The position numbers and the translations under genes are program-made. The notes under the pieces are model-generated. The model had not been told where the DNA came from. It saw only the letters and a list, made by a program, of their open reading frames with translations, and made no database searches. This document shows positions 49,010-60,909 of a stretch of DNA of 64,000 bases, one piece after another. Positions within the stretch are counted from its first letter, which is position 1. Each line of letters opens with the position of its first letter. Source of the DNA: Gnetum montanum (Eukaryota > Streptophyta > Gnetopsida > Gnetales > Gnetaceae); contig MNCI01007832.1 of NCBI GenBank assembly GCA_015680685.1, forward strand, positions 62,272 through 126,271. Reading direction: 5' to 3'.

Positions 49010-51059
49010 CCCTATAAACAATGCACAGTGCTAGGTAGGTTATGGAATAATGTATGAGCTCTATGCACCACCATTAGAGTATTTTTAGCATTATACTAAC
49101 TATACTCTAACATTATCTAGATATCTATGAGGTAACATGGACTGATAGCATCTGATGCTCCTCCTGGTGGTGGCTTGTTTGTAATGAACCTAGCCATATC
49201 TATGGACAAGTGTAACCATAACATCACATTGAAGTTTTNTATTTTCTTAAAAAATAGATTTAAAACATATGTTATACATGTTAATAAGAAAACTCTACAC
49301 ATATCAATCACTTCCATCCCCAACGGGGTAATGTGCTACAACTATTTTTTCGCCTTATCTACACAACCATAACCAAAAATTTATCAAAAGTTCATACAAG
49401 CTTCAATTTTAGTGATTCCACTATAGAAAGAATCTTTACATCACAATATTTGTAGCCATAACCATTGAAAATATAAATACATAGCTATTTTCACATATAA
49501 TATAGATGAACTTAGTAAAAATCGTAGTTGTCACCATTAAATCATTTTTGCTTAAGGTTGGTAAAAACTTTGTTTGAGCTGCAAACAGAATGATTTTGCA
49601 TCATTTTAAAGCTTAAATCAAGCCCTATGTACCATATTAAACAAAATTTAAAAACCTTGTCATTTATTTAGAAGAAATTTACCAATGTGGACAAAATTTT
49701 GAAAACAGCACAAACCCCCTTTTGACATAGGCTTAATGAAAAATTTGTAAAAAGAAAAAATTTAGGTCCAATCGGAGTGATTCTACCTCTGTTGGAAATA
49801 TAAAGACAAGACCTACCCAACTATAACCAAAAAATATCCAAAAACACTATCGTTTACTTAGAAAAAATTCATGCAGTTACATGAAAATCTAAAAATGGCA
49901 TAGAAACCTAATTGCATGACCTTAGGAAAATAGCCATAACTCAATCATTTCAAAGACAAATTGAATAAGATAAAAGGCATTGGAAATATTAAACATAGGG
50001 CTACAAACCAATAATATTGGATTTGAAAAACATGTAGCCATTTTCTTAGCAAAAAAATACACAACATTGCTTTCTTTTATTGTGTAAAAAGCTTAAAAAC
50101 TAAAACCCAACTTAACATAGCCAAAACAGATGAAATGATTGCTACCCATTAGAAAACACACAAAAATAATGGAATAGGATTTTTTTGAAATTTAATTTTG
50201 ATAAATACTTTGCCCTAGATCTTCAAAAATGATCATACCCCAAAAATTTTGAGAAAAAGAAGGAAAATAGTAGGCTTTATTTTAAAATATTGAGTCTATT
50301 AAGACAAAAACAAAGAAATGACCATGGATTCATGTGGAAATAGCCAAAATAAGAGGTGGGATTTCATCATAATTTTGATTTAGTACCTCTATCAACATAG
50401 ATTTGAAAAGATGGCCCCACAATTGGTAAGAAAAATACAAGAAAAACAATAAAACTATATTAAAAAACAAGAAAAAATAGGTAGAACTACCTACATTGGA
50501 GTAGTGACAGAAGAGGCTAGGATGGAGATAGGCCTAGGTAATTTTGATAGCTCCCTAGCATGGTCATCTACCTTTTAGATCATCAAATTCTGGCTTTTTC
50601 CTCCACATTGTTTTGGTGCCATGGTAGGCCCAATGTTAGGAGAGTTTGAAGATGAGAAGGATGGAGGTCCAACGCTATGTGGAAGAAAGATGGAAGGCTT
50701 CCACACTGAGAATGGATTACTTCTACTATAAAAATCTCTCTTAGAGCTCTCCTCCAATGCGTAGTATCCAAGAATGTGAATTATGATAAAAAACATACAT
50801 AATTTAGCATTAAAAACTACATCTCCTAAACGTCACCTCTAAACCCTAGTTGCTAATTTAGTTCACCATAACTCCAAATACATTGAAGTGTAAAGGGGGG
50901 GAACTTTCTTCAATTTTGATATTGGTGAAAAATAGCTTCACTTTCCAAATTTTAAAAGTTTTGGATTATGAGTCCTATCATACGCCTTCCCTTGTATACA
51001 AAAAACTAGAACACTAAGTTTTGGTCAGTTTTGAAAATAAAAAAAATGTTCCAACCTTA

Positions 51060-54000
51060 ACTCCCATGCATCCATGTTGGGTATAGCATGCCTAGCATGG
51101 ATACATACCTCCCATTTCACAAAATCATTAAAACATAGCTATTTACCATTTTTAGTAACTTGAACCTACCTTTTTCAACCCTAGGATCCCAACAAGGGGG
51201 TGAAACACTATCAAAATGGAGCAAATTGGGGTTCCAAGTTGGGGCAACACTTCCTAGTTTATAACAAAAGGGGATAGCATTCATTCTTATCCTACAACAT
51301 CCATCTAGCCTATGTTTGATCCTAAAGTGGGCCCCACATGACCTAGAACCCCTCCAAGCATCCCCAACTATCCTAGAACCTCACCACACCTAGTCAAAAC
51401 CTTAGGATTTGGTGTTTCCACATTAGGGGAGGCTTCATGCATGTTGAGCATCTCATTCCTAGTGTGGAGGAAAGGGGGAAAACCAAAAATAACCTAAATC
51501 AACTGCCTAGTAGCCATTTTTCAAAGCCTGGTGATCCTTATACCCTGTTGGAATCCTCTAGAGCTTCCAAAAGCCCTAAAAGGGGTCAAATATGACACAA
51601 AACTTCCATCCCCCTCTCATCCATGCTAGGGCCTCCATGTCCAACATGGACGAAAAGGGGGAAACTACATGAGGCACTTAGGAGCCTCCAAACTACTAGA
51701 TCTTGGCACCTAGTGTTGATCGTCGACACTAGCAATCCCAAAGGCTGACATGCATGGTCAATTAATTGTCAAAATGGTCTACATCTAAATTTCTTAGTTC
51801 TTCCATGTTGAGGGAGATCCCTTTTATACTTCCTATTGTGGAAACTTAAGTTGATGAGTGTAAAAAAGTCCAAGAAGAAGAAACAACCTCAAAATGCCTT
51901 GTGCCTAATACTAGAACCTTTATAGCCTTTCCAAATGCTAATAGAATGCAAAAAATCAGCCTACTAAGGTTCTTACATGCTAAGGAGGATCTTATCCATG
52001 TTGGGAATTCTAGTCCTAGTGTGGATAGAAGAAGGAACACCAAAACTATTAAAGTTTGCAAGAAGTTTAACTTCTTGAAGCAACCCAAACCTTTCAAAAC
52101 TCACTAGACTTCCAAAATTCATCTAAAATGATCAAAGCTACCTCCTCTTGGTTCTCCATACTAAGGAAATCCTATCCATGCTAAGCCTCTCACCCTCAGT
52201 GTGGATGGAGGGGGAAAGCTTGAAACCCCTCTCATAGCCTTCAAAATGACCATATTTTAACTTTAAACATTGATAGGCAATGCTAGTAACCCTATAGACA
52301 CTCATGCGTACTCAAAATTGATCAAACATAGCCAAAAAATACTTCCTCCCTAATCTTCCATGTTGAGCATGGATTCCCCAACATGGAAAAAAGATGAAAA
52401 GCTCAAACATTTCCTAATAACCCATGGAATGACCAAATTTTGACATTGGGTATCAATAATCAACACTAGCTATCTTAGAAGCTTGCATGCATAGCCAAAA
52501 ATGATGGAAAATGGAAAAAACATGGTTTCCTAGTTCATCCATGCTAAGAACAACCTATTCCATGATACCTAGTGTGGAAGAAAATGGAAAAATTTAGGGA
52601 AACTCCAAAATAGCCTCTAGAGACCTTGACTAAACATCAGAATGTCCTATGTATGTCCTAGAATCTTATTTGCACATCCTAAGACCCTCAAGTCGATCAA
52701 AATTGACCATGAATAGCTAGAAATCCTTTTCTCGAATCTTCCACATTGAGCATGGAAAACCCCAACATTGAAAAATAGAGGAAACTTCAAAAATCACATC
52801 ATAACCATTAAAATATTTAAGCATTGACAATTAACATTAGCAACCTTGAAGATCTACATGCATTACCAGAAGTAATAAAAAATGATAAAAAGTTATTTTC
52901 CCCTAGTTTTCCATGTTGTACATACTATTCCTAGCATGGAAAAAGAAGGTAAACTCAAAACCCATCAAGAAAACCTTCAAAGTAGCCAAACTTGAGCTCA
53001 AATCCTAGTCATTAACCTCAATAACCTTGGACACATACATGCATGATTCATTGAGGCCAAAAATAGCCTAGATCTAAGATTTATGACTCTTCTATGTTGG
53101 GGATCTCCTCCTCTACATTCTCTAGTGTGGAAAATGAGAGGGAGACTCATTTGAAGCTCCTAAACACCCTTAGAATAACTTCAAATGAGCATACATGCAT
53201 TCTAGAATCCTGTATCCACCTTCTAAAGCCTTCAAACCTTAGAATATTAATCCCATATGGCCAAAAAATGGTTTCCCCTAGTATTCCATGATAAGCTCCA
53301 TACCCCTAGCATGGAAAGTGGGGAAAATCTCAAAATCCACTTGAAAGTACAGAAAAATACCAAATTTTGACATGGGGACATAGCCCTTGACCCTATCAAC
53401 TTCGGAAGTTAACATGCATAGCTGATTATGATTCAAATTGGTGTAGATATGGGATTATTACTTCATTCATGCTAGAGGAGGCCCCTTCCATGCTGGGAAT
53501 CATGGAAATAAGAGGGGAAAGCTTCTTTTCCACTCTTGGTGACATGATGACACTCCTGAAAGCCAAAGATCTACATTGGAGAAGCCTAGGACCTCATAGC
53601 CCTGAGATTTGGCTTGTTTTGACTTCTTTTGATCTCAAAAACTAATTCCCCCTAATCTTCCATGCTGGAGAAATTCCCCCAACATGGAAATAAGGGGGAA
53701 TATCTTATATGCCATTAAAAAACCTTCAAACATACCTAGAATAAGCCAAAAACTTAGAGAATCATGATTCATATCCCTAAGGATCTAGAAACCTAGTAAC
53801 CTAGTCAACATGCTCTTAAACCACTCTAGATTCATTTATTAAGTGTTCCCCATTATTCCACACTGGAGATACTATGCTCAGGATGGAAAAAGGAGGGGAA
53901 TCTATTTTGACATGTTTTGACACTTAAAATCAACTCAAACTACCTAAAAATGAAGCTAGAGGATGCATAACTTCTAGATCTAGGTTCTAGCTACTGGTTT

Positions 54001-54300
54001 GACCTTGTTTGACCTTTTTTTGACTAAGTTTTTGGTTTTTTACACTGAGGCCCCTTTCTTCCACAATAGATAGCATGGAAATAAGGGGGAAAGGCTCTAT
54101 AACCTGCTTTTTAACCTTTACAAACCTCTAGAGTGCCTAATTTTGAGCATTTGATCTTGAGCTACATTGGGAAGGTCTTGGAACATATTTTTCTTGGTTT
54201 TCACATTAAGGGTCCTTATTTCCATGGTGATCTCAGCATGGAAGCCTCAAAACACTTCATTTTGTGGTCCAAATAGCCCAAAAATAGCCCTGACTGAGGC
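51060..54300 (+). repeat. Diverged tandem array, period about 185-190 bp, about 17 units, hairpin arms
   Basis: A recognisable pair TTCCATGTTGGG ... CCAACATGGAA (or CTAGTGTGGAA) followed by AAGGGGGAAA recurs at about 51430, 51615, 51800, 51995, 52170, 52360, 52540, 52745, 52905, 53090, 53285, 53470, 53660, 53855, 54060 and 54220. The two arms are inverted and could form a stem with a loop of about 15-25 bases. Between them are Leu/Pro-type AT-rich fillers such as CCTTCAAA and GCCAAAAAT. It starts about 440 bp upstream (antisense direction) of the antisense start codon. Confidence 0.85.
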
Positions 54301-54960
54301 TCAAACTCACCTAATAGCCTTGTAGCCTCAAAACATGGCCCACTAAGGGATAAAATTGTCAAAACCTAACCATGTTTTGGATATATATTAGCCAAATTAT
54401 ACCATATATAGCCTATTTTGCTTGATTTTTGCCATATTACATTGTGGTAGGTTTTTTCTGGGCTTTTTTTTTGCATTTTTGACCTTTTTGACCTTCTATG
54501 GCCTTTATATAGCCTTATGTGTTCTTTATTTACCTTATTATAGCTTTATTTGCCTTTTTTGGCTTTTGAATGGTATCAAATAGTGGGGTTTGACCTTCCT
54601 TAACCACCATTTAACACCATGCAACCATGGCCTTTTAAGGCCTTAAACTAGCACCATAGTCTACAAAGACTCTAAATTGGCATCATGGGCCACTAAGGCC
54701 TAAACTTGGTAAAATTGTGACCTTTTTTGATCATTTGTAGTCATATTTCATATGTTTCCCCTTGTTTGACCTTTATTTGACTTTTGTTTGTCCTATATGG
54801 TACTTTGTTGAATTTTTCCTATCTCATTGATGATCTTGGATGGCCTTGATTGCATTAGATTTGCATGTGTTTGCATAATTTTATAGAATTTTAGCATTAT
54901 TTGTTCACTATTACCTAGATGCCACTTAATATGATTTTGGTTGACATTCAGGATCAAAGT
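54300..54960 (+). other. T-rich interval before RT with boundary motifs, no gene
   Basis: Contains the GGCCTTAAACTAGCACC-type repeats at 54600-54720 and Tyr/Phe-poor T-rich text with recurrent TTTGACCTT. The end, TTTTGGTTGACATTCAG/GATC at about 54934-54955, resembles a splice acceptor directly before the RT linker. Confidence 0.5.
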
Positions 54961-56570
54961 ATGAGTAACTAGGAACAAATTTGCTTGCCTTTGTATCTAC
55001 ATGGACCTCACGATGATGTTGAATGGTGTATCAACCTTGATTGCCTAGATCTTAAGCTTGAGAGTCTCATAGACCACATGGCCTCAATAGATAAACCTTT
55101 AGAATGGCTTGAAAACCTAGTTAAAGACCTAGAAGCAAGGGACATAACCAAAGACTTTGTAGTTGAGGTTCTATCACAATGCACAATGGTGAGGAGAAAA
55201 TCCTTAAACTAAGTTCCTCACTAGAACCTCAATATGCTCAAGACATTACCAAGGTCCTACAAAGCAACATTAAGGTCTTTTCCTAGTTATATGAAGACAT
55301 GCTAGGCCTAGACCCACATTTAGTTTAACACAACATCATAATAGAGCCTAGCATTACACCAGTTAAGCAAAAAGTGCACAAAAGTAGATCTGATTTGCCC
55401 TTGGTAGCTTTTGATAAGATCTCAAGGCTCTACCAAGCTAGTTTCATTAGCGTTGTTGATTATGTAGAATGGATGTGTAACATAGTGGTAGTCCCTAAGA
55501 AAATAGAAGTATCTGTATTTGCATTAACTTTTAAGACCTAAATAAAGTAACTATCAAGGATGACTTTCCTTTGCCTAGTATTGATCAACTTATTAATATT
55601 ATAGCCAAACATGCCTTGTTGTCCTTTATGGATAGATTCTCAAGATATAACTAAATTAGGATCAACCCAAAGCACCAACTTAGCATGATCTTTATGATCC
55701 CATGGTGTGCCTCTTGCTATACTATGATGTCATTTGGTCTTAAGAACACCAAAGCGACCTATCAACATCCCATAACCTATATATTCAGCAATTACATGTT
55801 AGGTTTACTTAATGATTACGTAGATGATATAGCTATTAAGTCCAAAATATCCAATGACCATGCTAATGACCTAGACCTTGTGCTCAAATGATGTCTCAAA
55901 TGTGAGCTTAGGCTCAATCCTAAGAAGTGTGTCTTCGGTGTCAAGACTGGTAAGATGCTTAGCTTTGTAGTATCTAAAGTAAGGATTCATGTCAATCCTA
56001 ATAAGGTTAATGCCATATGTAAATTATCAATGCCTACCAACCTTAAAGAGCTTTGGGGATTACAAGGCAGATTATAGTTTATTCATAGGTTTATCGCTAG
56101 GCTTACAGATAATTTAGAATCCATGCAACACTTTCTTAAGAAAGGAGTTCAATATGAGTGGATGGCTCAATGCCAAGAGGCCTTTGAAAACCTTAAAAAA
56201 GAATTGACACAACTACTAATAGTCTATCCTCCACAAGAGGGTAATCTACTTTACATCTACCTTGCCATCTTTGATATGTCCATAACCTCTCTACTCTATT
56301 AGAAATGTGATGATAAAGGTAAAATGCTAATGTACTCCCTTAGCCATGACTTAGTTGCCCATGATGCCTGATACACTGAAGTGAAGAAGTATTGTCTAGT
56401 GCTAGTGTTCTCTTTGAAGAAGTGGAGACACTACCTATTTAGAAGCCAAGTCAATGTCATTTGTAAGGACAACATACTCAGAGCCATAACGACCAACATT
56501 TATGAAGGTAGCCATATAGCCCAATGGAAATCCATAACCATGGAGTTTGACCTTCATTATATCTTTTAAT
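54960..56570 (+). pseudogene. RT and RNase H remnant of inner Tat-like copy
   Basis: Linker with DDVEWCINLDCLDLKLESL (54985-55212) and KILKLSSSLEPQYAQDITKV, SWLYEDMLGLDPHLV-type text (about 55195-55325) as in Tat pol. RT motifs: CNIVVVPKK (about 55480-55503), FRDLNKVTIKDDFPLPSIDQ in a shifted frame (about 55525-55585), FGLKNTKATYQ (about 55730-55770) and the catalytic DYVDDIAIKS (about 55818-55845). Then LNPKKCVFGVKTGKMLSFVV (about 55915-55975) and an RNase H with YTEVKKYCLVLVFSLKKWRH (about 56370-56430; open piece 56381-56569) and MEFDLHYIF. Fewer stops than in the Athila-like copy. Inactivated by several stops. Confidence 0.9.
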
Positions 56571-56639
56571 CCTCAACAAACAATCAAGTTACAGTTGTAC
56601 ATCTTACAGTTTCACCTGTCGATGACCAAGTAGCCATAG

Positions 56640-57090
56640 ATCCTGAATTCCTTGATGAATACATTAACACAATTAGCCAAGTGCCTGAGGGTTATGAGGC
56701 AATTATGCACTTTGATGAAGCTTCAACTACCCATGAGGCTAGTGCCACTACCATCATAACATTCCCTTCTAGTGAGATTTGATCCTTCACCTATTATCTT
56801 GGGTTTCTATCTACCAACAACATAGCAAAGTACAAGGGCTTAATTAGAGGGATGATGGTAGCTTGTAACCTAGGAATTAGATGCTTATTGATCAAAGGTG
56901 ATTTAAAACTTCTGGTTAACCAAGTAATCAAAGTCTATGCATGTAAAGCTAAACATTTACAACCTTAATATGATCTAGGGAAGGGATTATTTCAATAATT
57001 CATAGATATTGATGTCCAACACATACCCCAAAATGAGAACTACATAGCCAATGTAATTGCAACGTTAGCCCTTAGTGTGATGCTAGATGT
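56640..57090 (+). pseudogene. Second (archaeal-type) RNase H remnant
   Basis: Between the usual RNase H and integrase: SFTYYLGFLSTNNIAKYKGL, IRGMMVACNLGIRCLLIKGD, LKLLVNQVIKVYACKAKHLQ (about 56780-56970) and DVQHIPQNENYIANVIATL (about 57010-57070). This matches the N-E-A-EY-AL, GDS-L-NQ and HIPR-N-AD-LA pattern of the extra RNase H found in Tat elements, with the catalytic Glu, Asp and final Asp partly replaced (AKYKG, IKGDL, YIANV). It is the main reason to assign the element to Tat. Confidence 0.85.
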
Positions 57091-57269
57091 GTTTATTAAG
57101 TTGTCCACCTTAACTATGGATTGTGCTACTCCCATCACATAGAACACTATGAATACCTTTGTGGTTGTTGTTCATACTACTCCTCCCAAGGAGTGATATG
57201 ACAATATCAAATTTTAACTTATGCATGGTGAATCCTCACGAGGCTTGACTACTACTTAAAAAAATGTTT

Positions 57270-58450
57270 TACATAAGCAATCGAAGCATAATGTCGTTGT
57301 AGGTGATAACACATTATGTCAACGATCCTATGATGACATACGTCTAAAATGCTTAGGTAAAATCAAAGCTAGAATAGTCTGAGAGGATGTTCATGAGGAT
57401 GTTTGGGGAGGACATATAGCACCGAGAGCTATGGTTGCTAAAATTAGATGGTTAGGCTATTATTGGCCCCATATGAAAAATGACTACCTGTAAAAGGTTA
57501 AGCAGTGTGACACATGCCAATGATATAGTAACCTTATACATGTATCACCAACTAAGTTTCATATCACTCAAATAAAATGGTCATTTCAATTATGGGGGTT
57601 GGATATCATTGGACCTATAATGCCTAAGTCTTACGTAGGGCATAGCTTCATTATCATCACAATCGAATACTTTATAAAGTGAGTTGAGGCTATTCTCCTA
57701 AGGAAGACCACATCCAAGAAAGTCTACAAATTTATCCTAGATAACATTGTAGCTTATTTTAGCATAACCATCATCATAGTTACAGATAATGGACCATAAT
57801 TTAGTAGCCAAGAAACAAAAGATTTCTATCATGACCTATGCATTAAGCATTCTTTCTTGTCATCTTATTAAACTTAAATGAATGGACAAGCAGAAGCAAG
57901 TAAGAAGACCATCATCAACTTACTCAAAAAGATGCTCAATAATAGCAAGCACAAATGGCATGAGAGGCTTGTCCATGCACTATGGACATATAGAATAACC
58001 TATTGCATGGTAACTGGTATGATACCTTATAGTCTAGTTTATAGTTCTAAAGTTGTTTTACCTCTTGAATTATAGGTGTCATTGCTCCAAGTAGCCTTAA
58101 CTAACTTCATCAATGATTATTAGAATAAGGAGCTATGGATAGTAGCGTTGGACTTGGTGGGGGAGCAATGTATGCAAGTGCTTGCTCACATCAAACACTA
58201 TCAAGAGAGGTAGAAGCAGTAGCATCATCATCACTTGACCATGCGCAAGATCAAAAAAGATGACTTGGTCCTCAAAGCCATTTGTGAGCATGTGAAAAAA
58301 TTCTTAGCCAATTAGGAAGGATCCTTCCTTATCACTAGAGCATATGGTAATGGTGCATTCAAAATAACTAACATGGATAGAAATGAGTTGGCCAATCTAG
58401 TCAATCATTCCTATCCAAATCCATACTATATGTAGTTGAAAACCATCAAC
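57270..58450 (+). pseudogene. Integrase remnant of inner Tat-like copy
   Basis: HHCC-like region: HEDVWGGHIAPRAMVAKIRW, YYWPHMKNDYL, CDTCQ (about 57390-57525). Catalytic core: LWGLDIIGPIMPKSYVGHSF (first Asp, about 57595-57650), IIIVTDNGP (second Asp, about 57770-57800), and MNGQAEASKKTIINLLKKML (57878-58075), where the third acidic residue of the N-x-x-E motif is Lys. Then HERLVHALWTYRITYCMVTG and VYSSKVVLPLEL. The C-terminal part ends with AFKITNMDRNELANLVNHSY (about 58350-58410). Stops and changed catalytic Glu indicate inactivity. Confidence 0.9.
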
Positions 58451-58483
58451 AAGCAAGCCTACTTTCAAAGGTTTTCTACAACC

Positions 58484-58565
58484 TTAAACTAGCAATATGG
58501 CCTACTAGAGCCTTGATCTAGTATCATGACCCACCACAGCCTTAAACTAGCAACTTTGGTGACCT
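58484..58565 (+). repeat. CCTTAAACTAGCAA boundary motif after integrase
   Basis: Two units (CCTTAAACTAGCAATATGGC and CCTTAAACTAGCAACTTTGG) with a diverged one between them. Confidence 0.65.
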
Positions 58566-58666
58566 AGATGTCCTGATTATCATGTGGCCTAAATGCATTG
58601 TAGCATTATAATATGTAGGTATTTTGTATTCTTTGTCAAGACCTCTCAGGTCAATTTCTATACATG

Positions 58667-58682
58667 AACAAAGAGGGGCCAT
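58667..58682 (+). other. Polypurine tract of inner copy
   Basis: AACAAAGAGGGGCCAT ends directly at the 3' LTR start, the position expected for plus-strand priming. Confidence 0.8.
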
Positions 58683-60170
58683 TGAAACACCCAAAAACAT
58701 TGAATGTTATAGTTCATTTTTGACATGTAGTTTTTACCCCATGAAACTTGAGGTAAAACTTCATTGTAAATGTGAAGATTATAATCCACATTGGGCAATT
58801 TCACATGCCTTATACTTTTGGAACTGAAAAATACCTCATGAGTGTTCAAAACCTCATTCCCCAAGTGAAAAAAGCCACCTAATATCTATATTTTGTCTTT
58901 TGAATGTCAAAAATGCCTTTTGGAATGTTAAAAATGAAACTTTAGTGGGTTTTATGGAGGGTATACATTTTTCTACGTTGGAAACACTTGTAGGGAGGTA
59001 GATCTTACCTATCCCTAGCATGAAGAGATGAGGAGTTTCCCCTTATCTTGGAAACTTTCCCCCTCTTCCCTAGCATGGGAGGCTATATGCTCAACTTGGA
59101 AACCTTCCCCCCTCAGCTTGGAAGTTCTCCCCTACCCCTAGCATGGAAATTGTATTCCCCTAATGTGGAAGCCACAAAAGATAAATTTCAACACTTCATG
59201 CACTCCAATGTTGGCCAGCCACTTCAGCAAGCATGGTGGAGAGCTCAAAGTGAAAGGTGTTCCCCTATTACTATTTATAGTAAATGTAATGACCATGGGG
59301 GAAAGGCACTTACTATGTATGATAGCCCCACAAATTTGGATACCCATATTAGCTAAACTAGGCAGAAATTTGCCACAATTTGGCAGTCATTTTGTAGTCC
59401 CATTCATGGCCTAAGGCCTATAAAAACTACCATTTAGAGGTTCCATAATCTTTAGATAGTTTAGTAATTTTTTTGACATGGTTAAGAAACTCTTGGCATA
59501 CATACACTTTTGCATACAAATTGTTCATAGTTCTACACTTGGGCATTCTCAAGCAATCAAGAGTTTTCATAAGTTTCCACACTTGTATTCTCTTGAATGT
59601 AGCATGGAAACCTAATGACCTTCTAACCCCCTTTTGAGATTTGTGAATTTTCAAGCTTCACACTACCCTCCTAGGATTTCCAACTCCCAACGTAGAGCAT
59701 TTGGATAGCTTATATTTTTACACTTATCAACCCCCACCATAGCAAACATTGCAGATCTAAGATTGTAGCACAAGAGGTTCAATAACATTAGGAGTGGCAA
59801 GACATCCAAATCATGGAGTTGATAGCAGTGACTTCAACAAACCCTGAACCAACCTAGTGCTCATTTAGCCACCATTTATACACATTAACTTATTATTTAT
59901 TTTTTCTCAATAATGTTTTAATGTTTGGGTTTTATGTGCAAGATATTTTTGTTTATTTTCTATGCATCATTTAGATCTGTTACCAATTTTTACATTCCAT
60001 TTTATTACACTATGTTGCAAATCCCCCAAGTCCCTAGTTGATCTACTAGATCAACCAGGGTACCTTGGATTCCACATTTTCATGGAGGCCTTGGGGATCT
60101 AAGGTTGAGGACTACTATGCACTAGATCCATCAATCTTCATTCTAGTGATTGGCTTTTCTAGTCGCAACA
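58683..60170 (+). repeat. 3' LTR of inner copy, 1488 bp
   Basis: TGAAACACCC... to ...TCTAGTCGCAACA. Shared landmarks with the 5' LTR include CCATGAAACTTGAGG, AAAATACCTCATGA, GGCCTATAAAAACTACC (TATA-like, 59413), GCATACATACACTTTTGCAT, CAACCCCCACCATAGC, TCCCCCAAGTCCCTAGTTGA and GGAGGCC-T-GGGATCTAA. The extra block 59015-59325 is lost at the N of the 5' LTR. Followed by ACAAT, the right target-site copy. Confidence 0.9.
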
Positions 60171-60439
60171 ACAATCACACCATGAATACATGTGAAAAAC
60201 CTCTTGACTCATTTGCTAAAAGAGTCATTGATGTTCACCATCTCTGTAGTGGAAACAATTGGGCTTAGGGGCCATGAAGATATTAAGCAATCCCACATGA
60301 ATAATACTTGCTTGAATAGCCTTATATGATTGATCAACCAACTAGTACTATGCAGGTTCCACCTCACCAAATTTGAGAATTAATATCTCCTCGATGCATC
60401 TCGAAGTGGTTATGGTAACTTCAAATAATGGCACAACCC

Positions 60440-60635
60440 CTACAACATAACAAAAAATGACTTATTTAGTCTTGAGGTAGGTACATCATGTCAAACTAAG
60501 CATAACAAATATAACTAAATTAAAACAAAACTAGTCTAGTCATTTAAGCATCCAAAGCCTAAACAATTTAATAACCACATAACTAGGAAAGCATTGGCAT
60601 AAGGATAACCAAAATAAAGAAACAAAAATACTTAC
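60440..60635 (-). other. Predicted intron 3 of the antisense gene (host copy)
   Basis: Donor GCATA/GTAAGTATT, acceptor TTTTGTTATGTTGTAG/GG. The inner copy has its acceptor at the aligned place (GCTACTTTGTAG/G, 48531). Confidence 0.8.
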
Positions 60636-60909
60636 TATGCTATAAGATAAAGGCATCGTAGGAGCTCTAGAAGATGGGTTCGTTTCTACATCATGAAATG
60701 GGTTTTTCCACCCACTATGAACTATTCCATTAGCTAGACACCTCCAGTAGGCCTTAGGATGATGTTTGATGTAATTAGCAAATTCATCCTTTCATTGGTC
60801 CATCACCTCAAGGCTCACAATTGGGCTTTTGGTGAAAATCGCCAGTACTATTTAGGTTAAGGATAAAATATTTTCACCCTTGATCAATCCTTGATCATTT
60901 ACCCTATAC

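Larger units (their letters stand above)
45870..50622 (-). pseudogene. Intron-containing antisense gene between protease and RT (inner copy)
   Basis: Minus-strand gene from ATG at 50622 (MAPKQCGGKSQNLMI, then a conserved LSKLPRP) to TAG at 45870. Features in order: exon 1 of about 132 bp; a long AT-rich intron; exon 2 (FITNKPPPGGASD, broken by N at 49239); intron 48927-49009; exon 3 with YNVNDQGLIINDQILVVAQT, HNWWVDSDSMDHT and a basic KPKKKRKSKHK that resembles a nuclear-localisation signal; an intron ending at 48531; exon 4 with HEDTLILKFSKV and FCDLYGVLANGENIP; LKRFVKFMVM, RPWIKNIYPMVQ and LSITTK; intron from 47373; a heptad segment (ERSNEFLWEEVVALREM, HKAFVEAQVTNSG); LNWLKED; and a 75-bp last exon ending NDPPLPLLDA. 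No known domain is recognised. Many stops. The host copy has the same structure. Confidence 0.75.
39177..60170 (+). mobile_element. Complete giant Tat-like Ty3/Gypsy retrotransposon (inner copy), about 21 kb
   Basis: Order: 5' LTR, primer site, leader with a duplication, gag, protease, antisense gene, hairpin tandem array, RT, RNase H, second RNase H, integrase, polypurine tract, 3' LTR. The pol style with a second, archaeal-type RNase H before integrase is the hallmark of the Tat lineage. The interval between protease and RT is about 9.7 kb. Inserted in exon 4 of the antisense gene of the host copy. All coding parts are decayed; the LTRs are clearly diverged, so the insertion is old. Confidence 0.9.
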
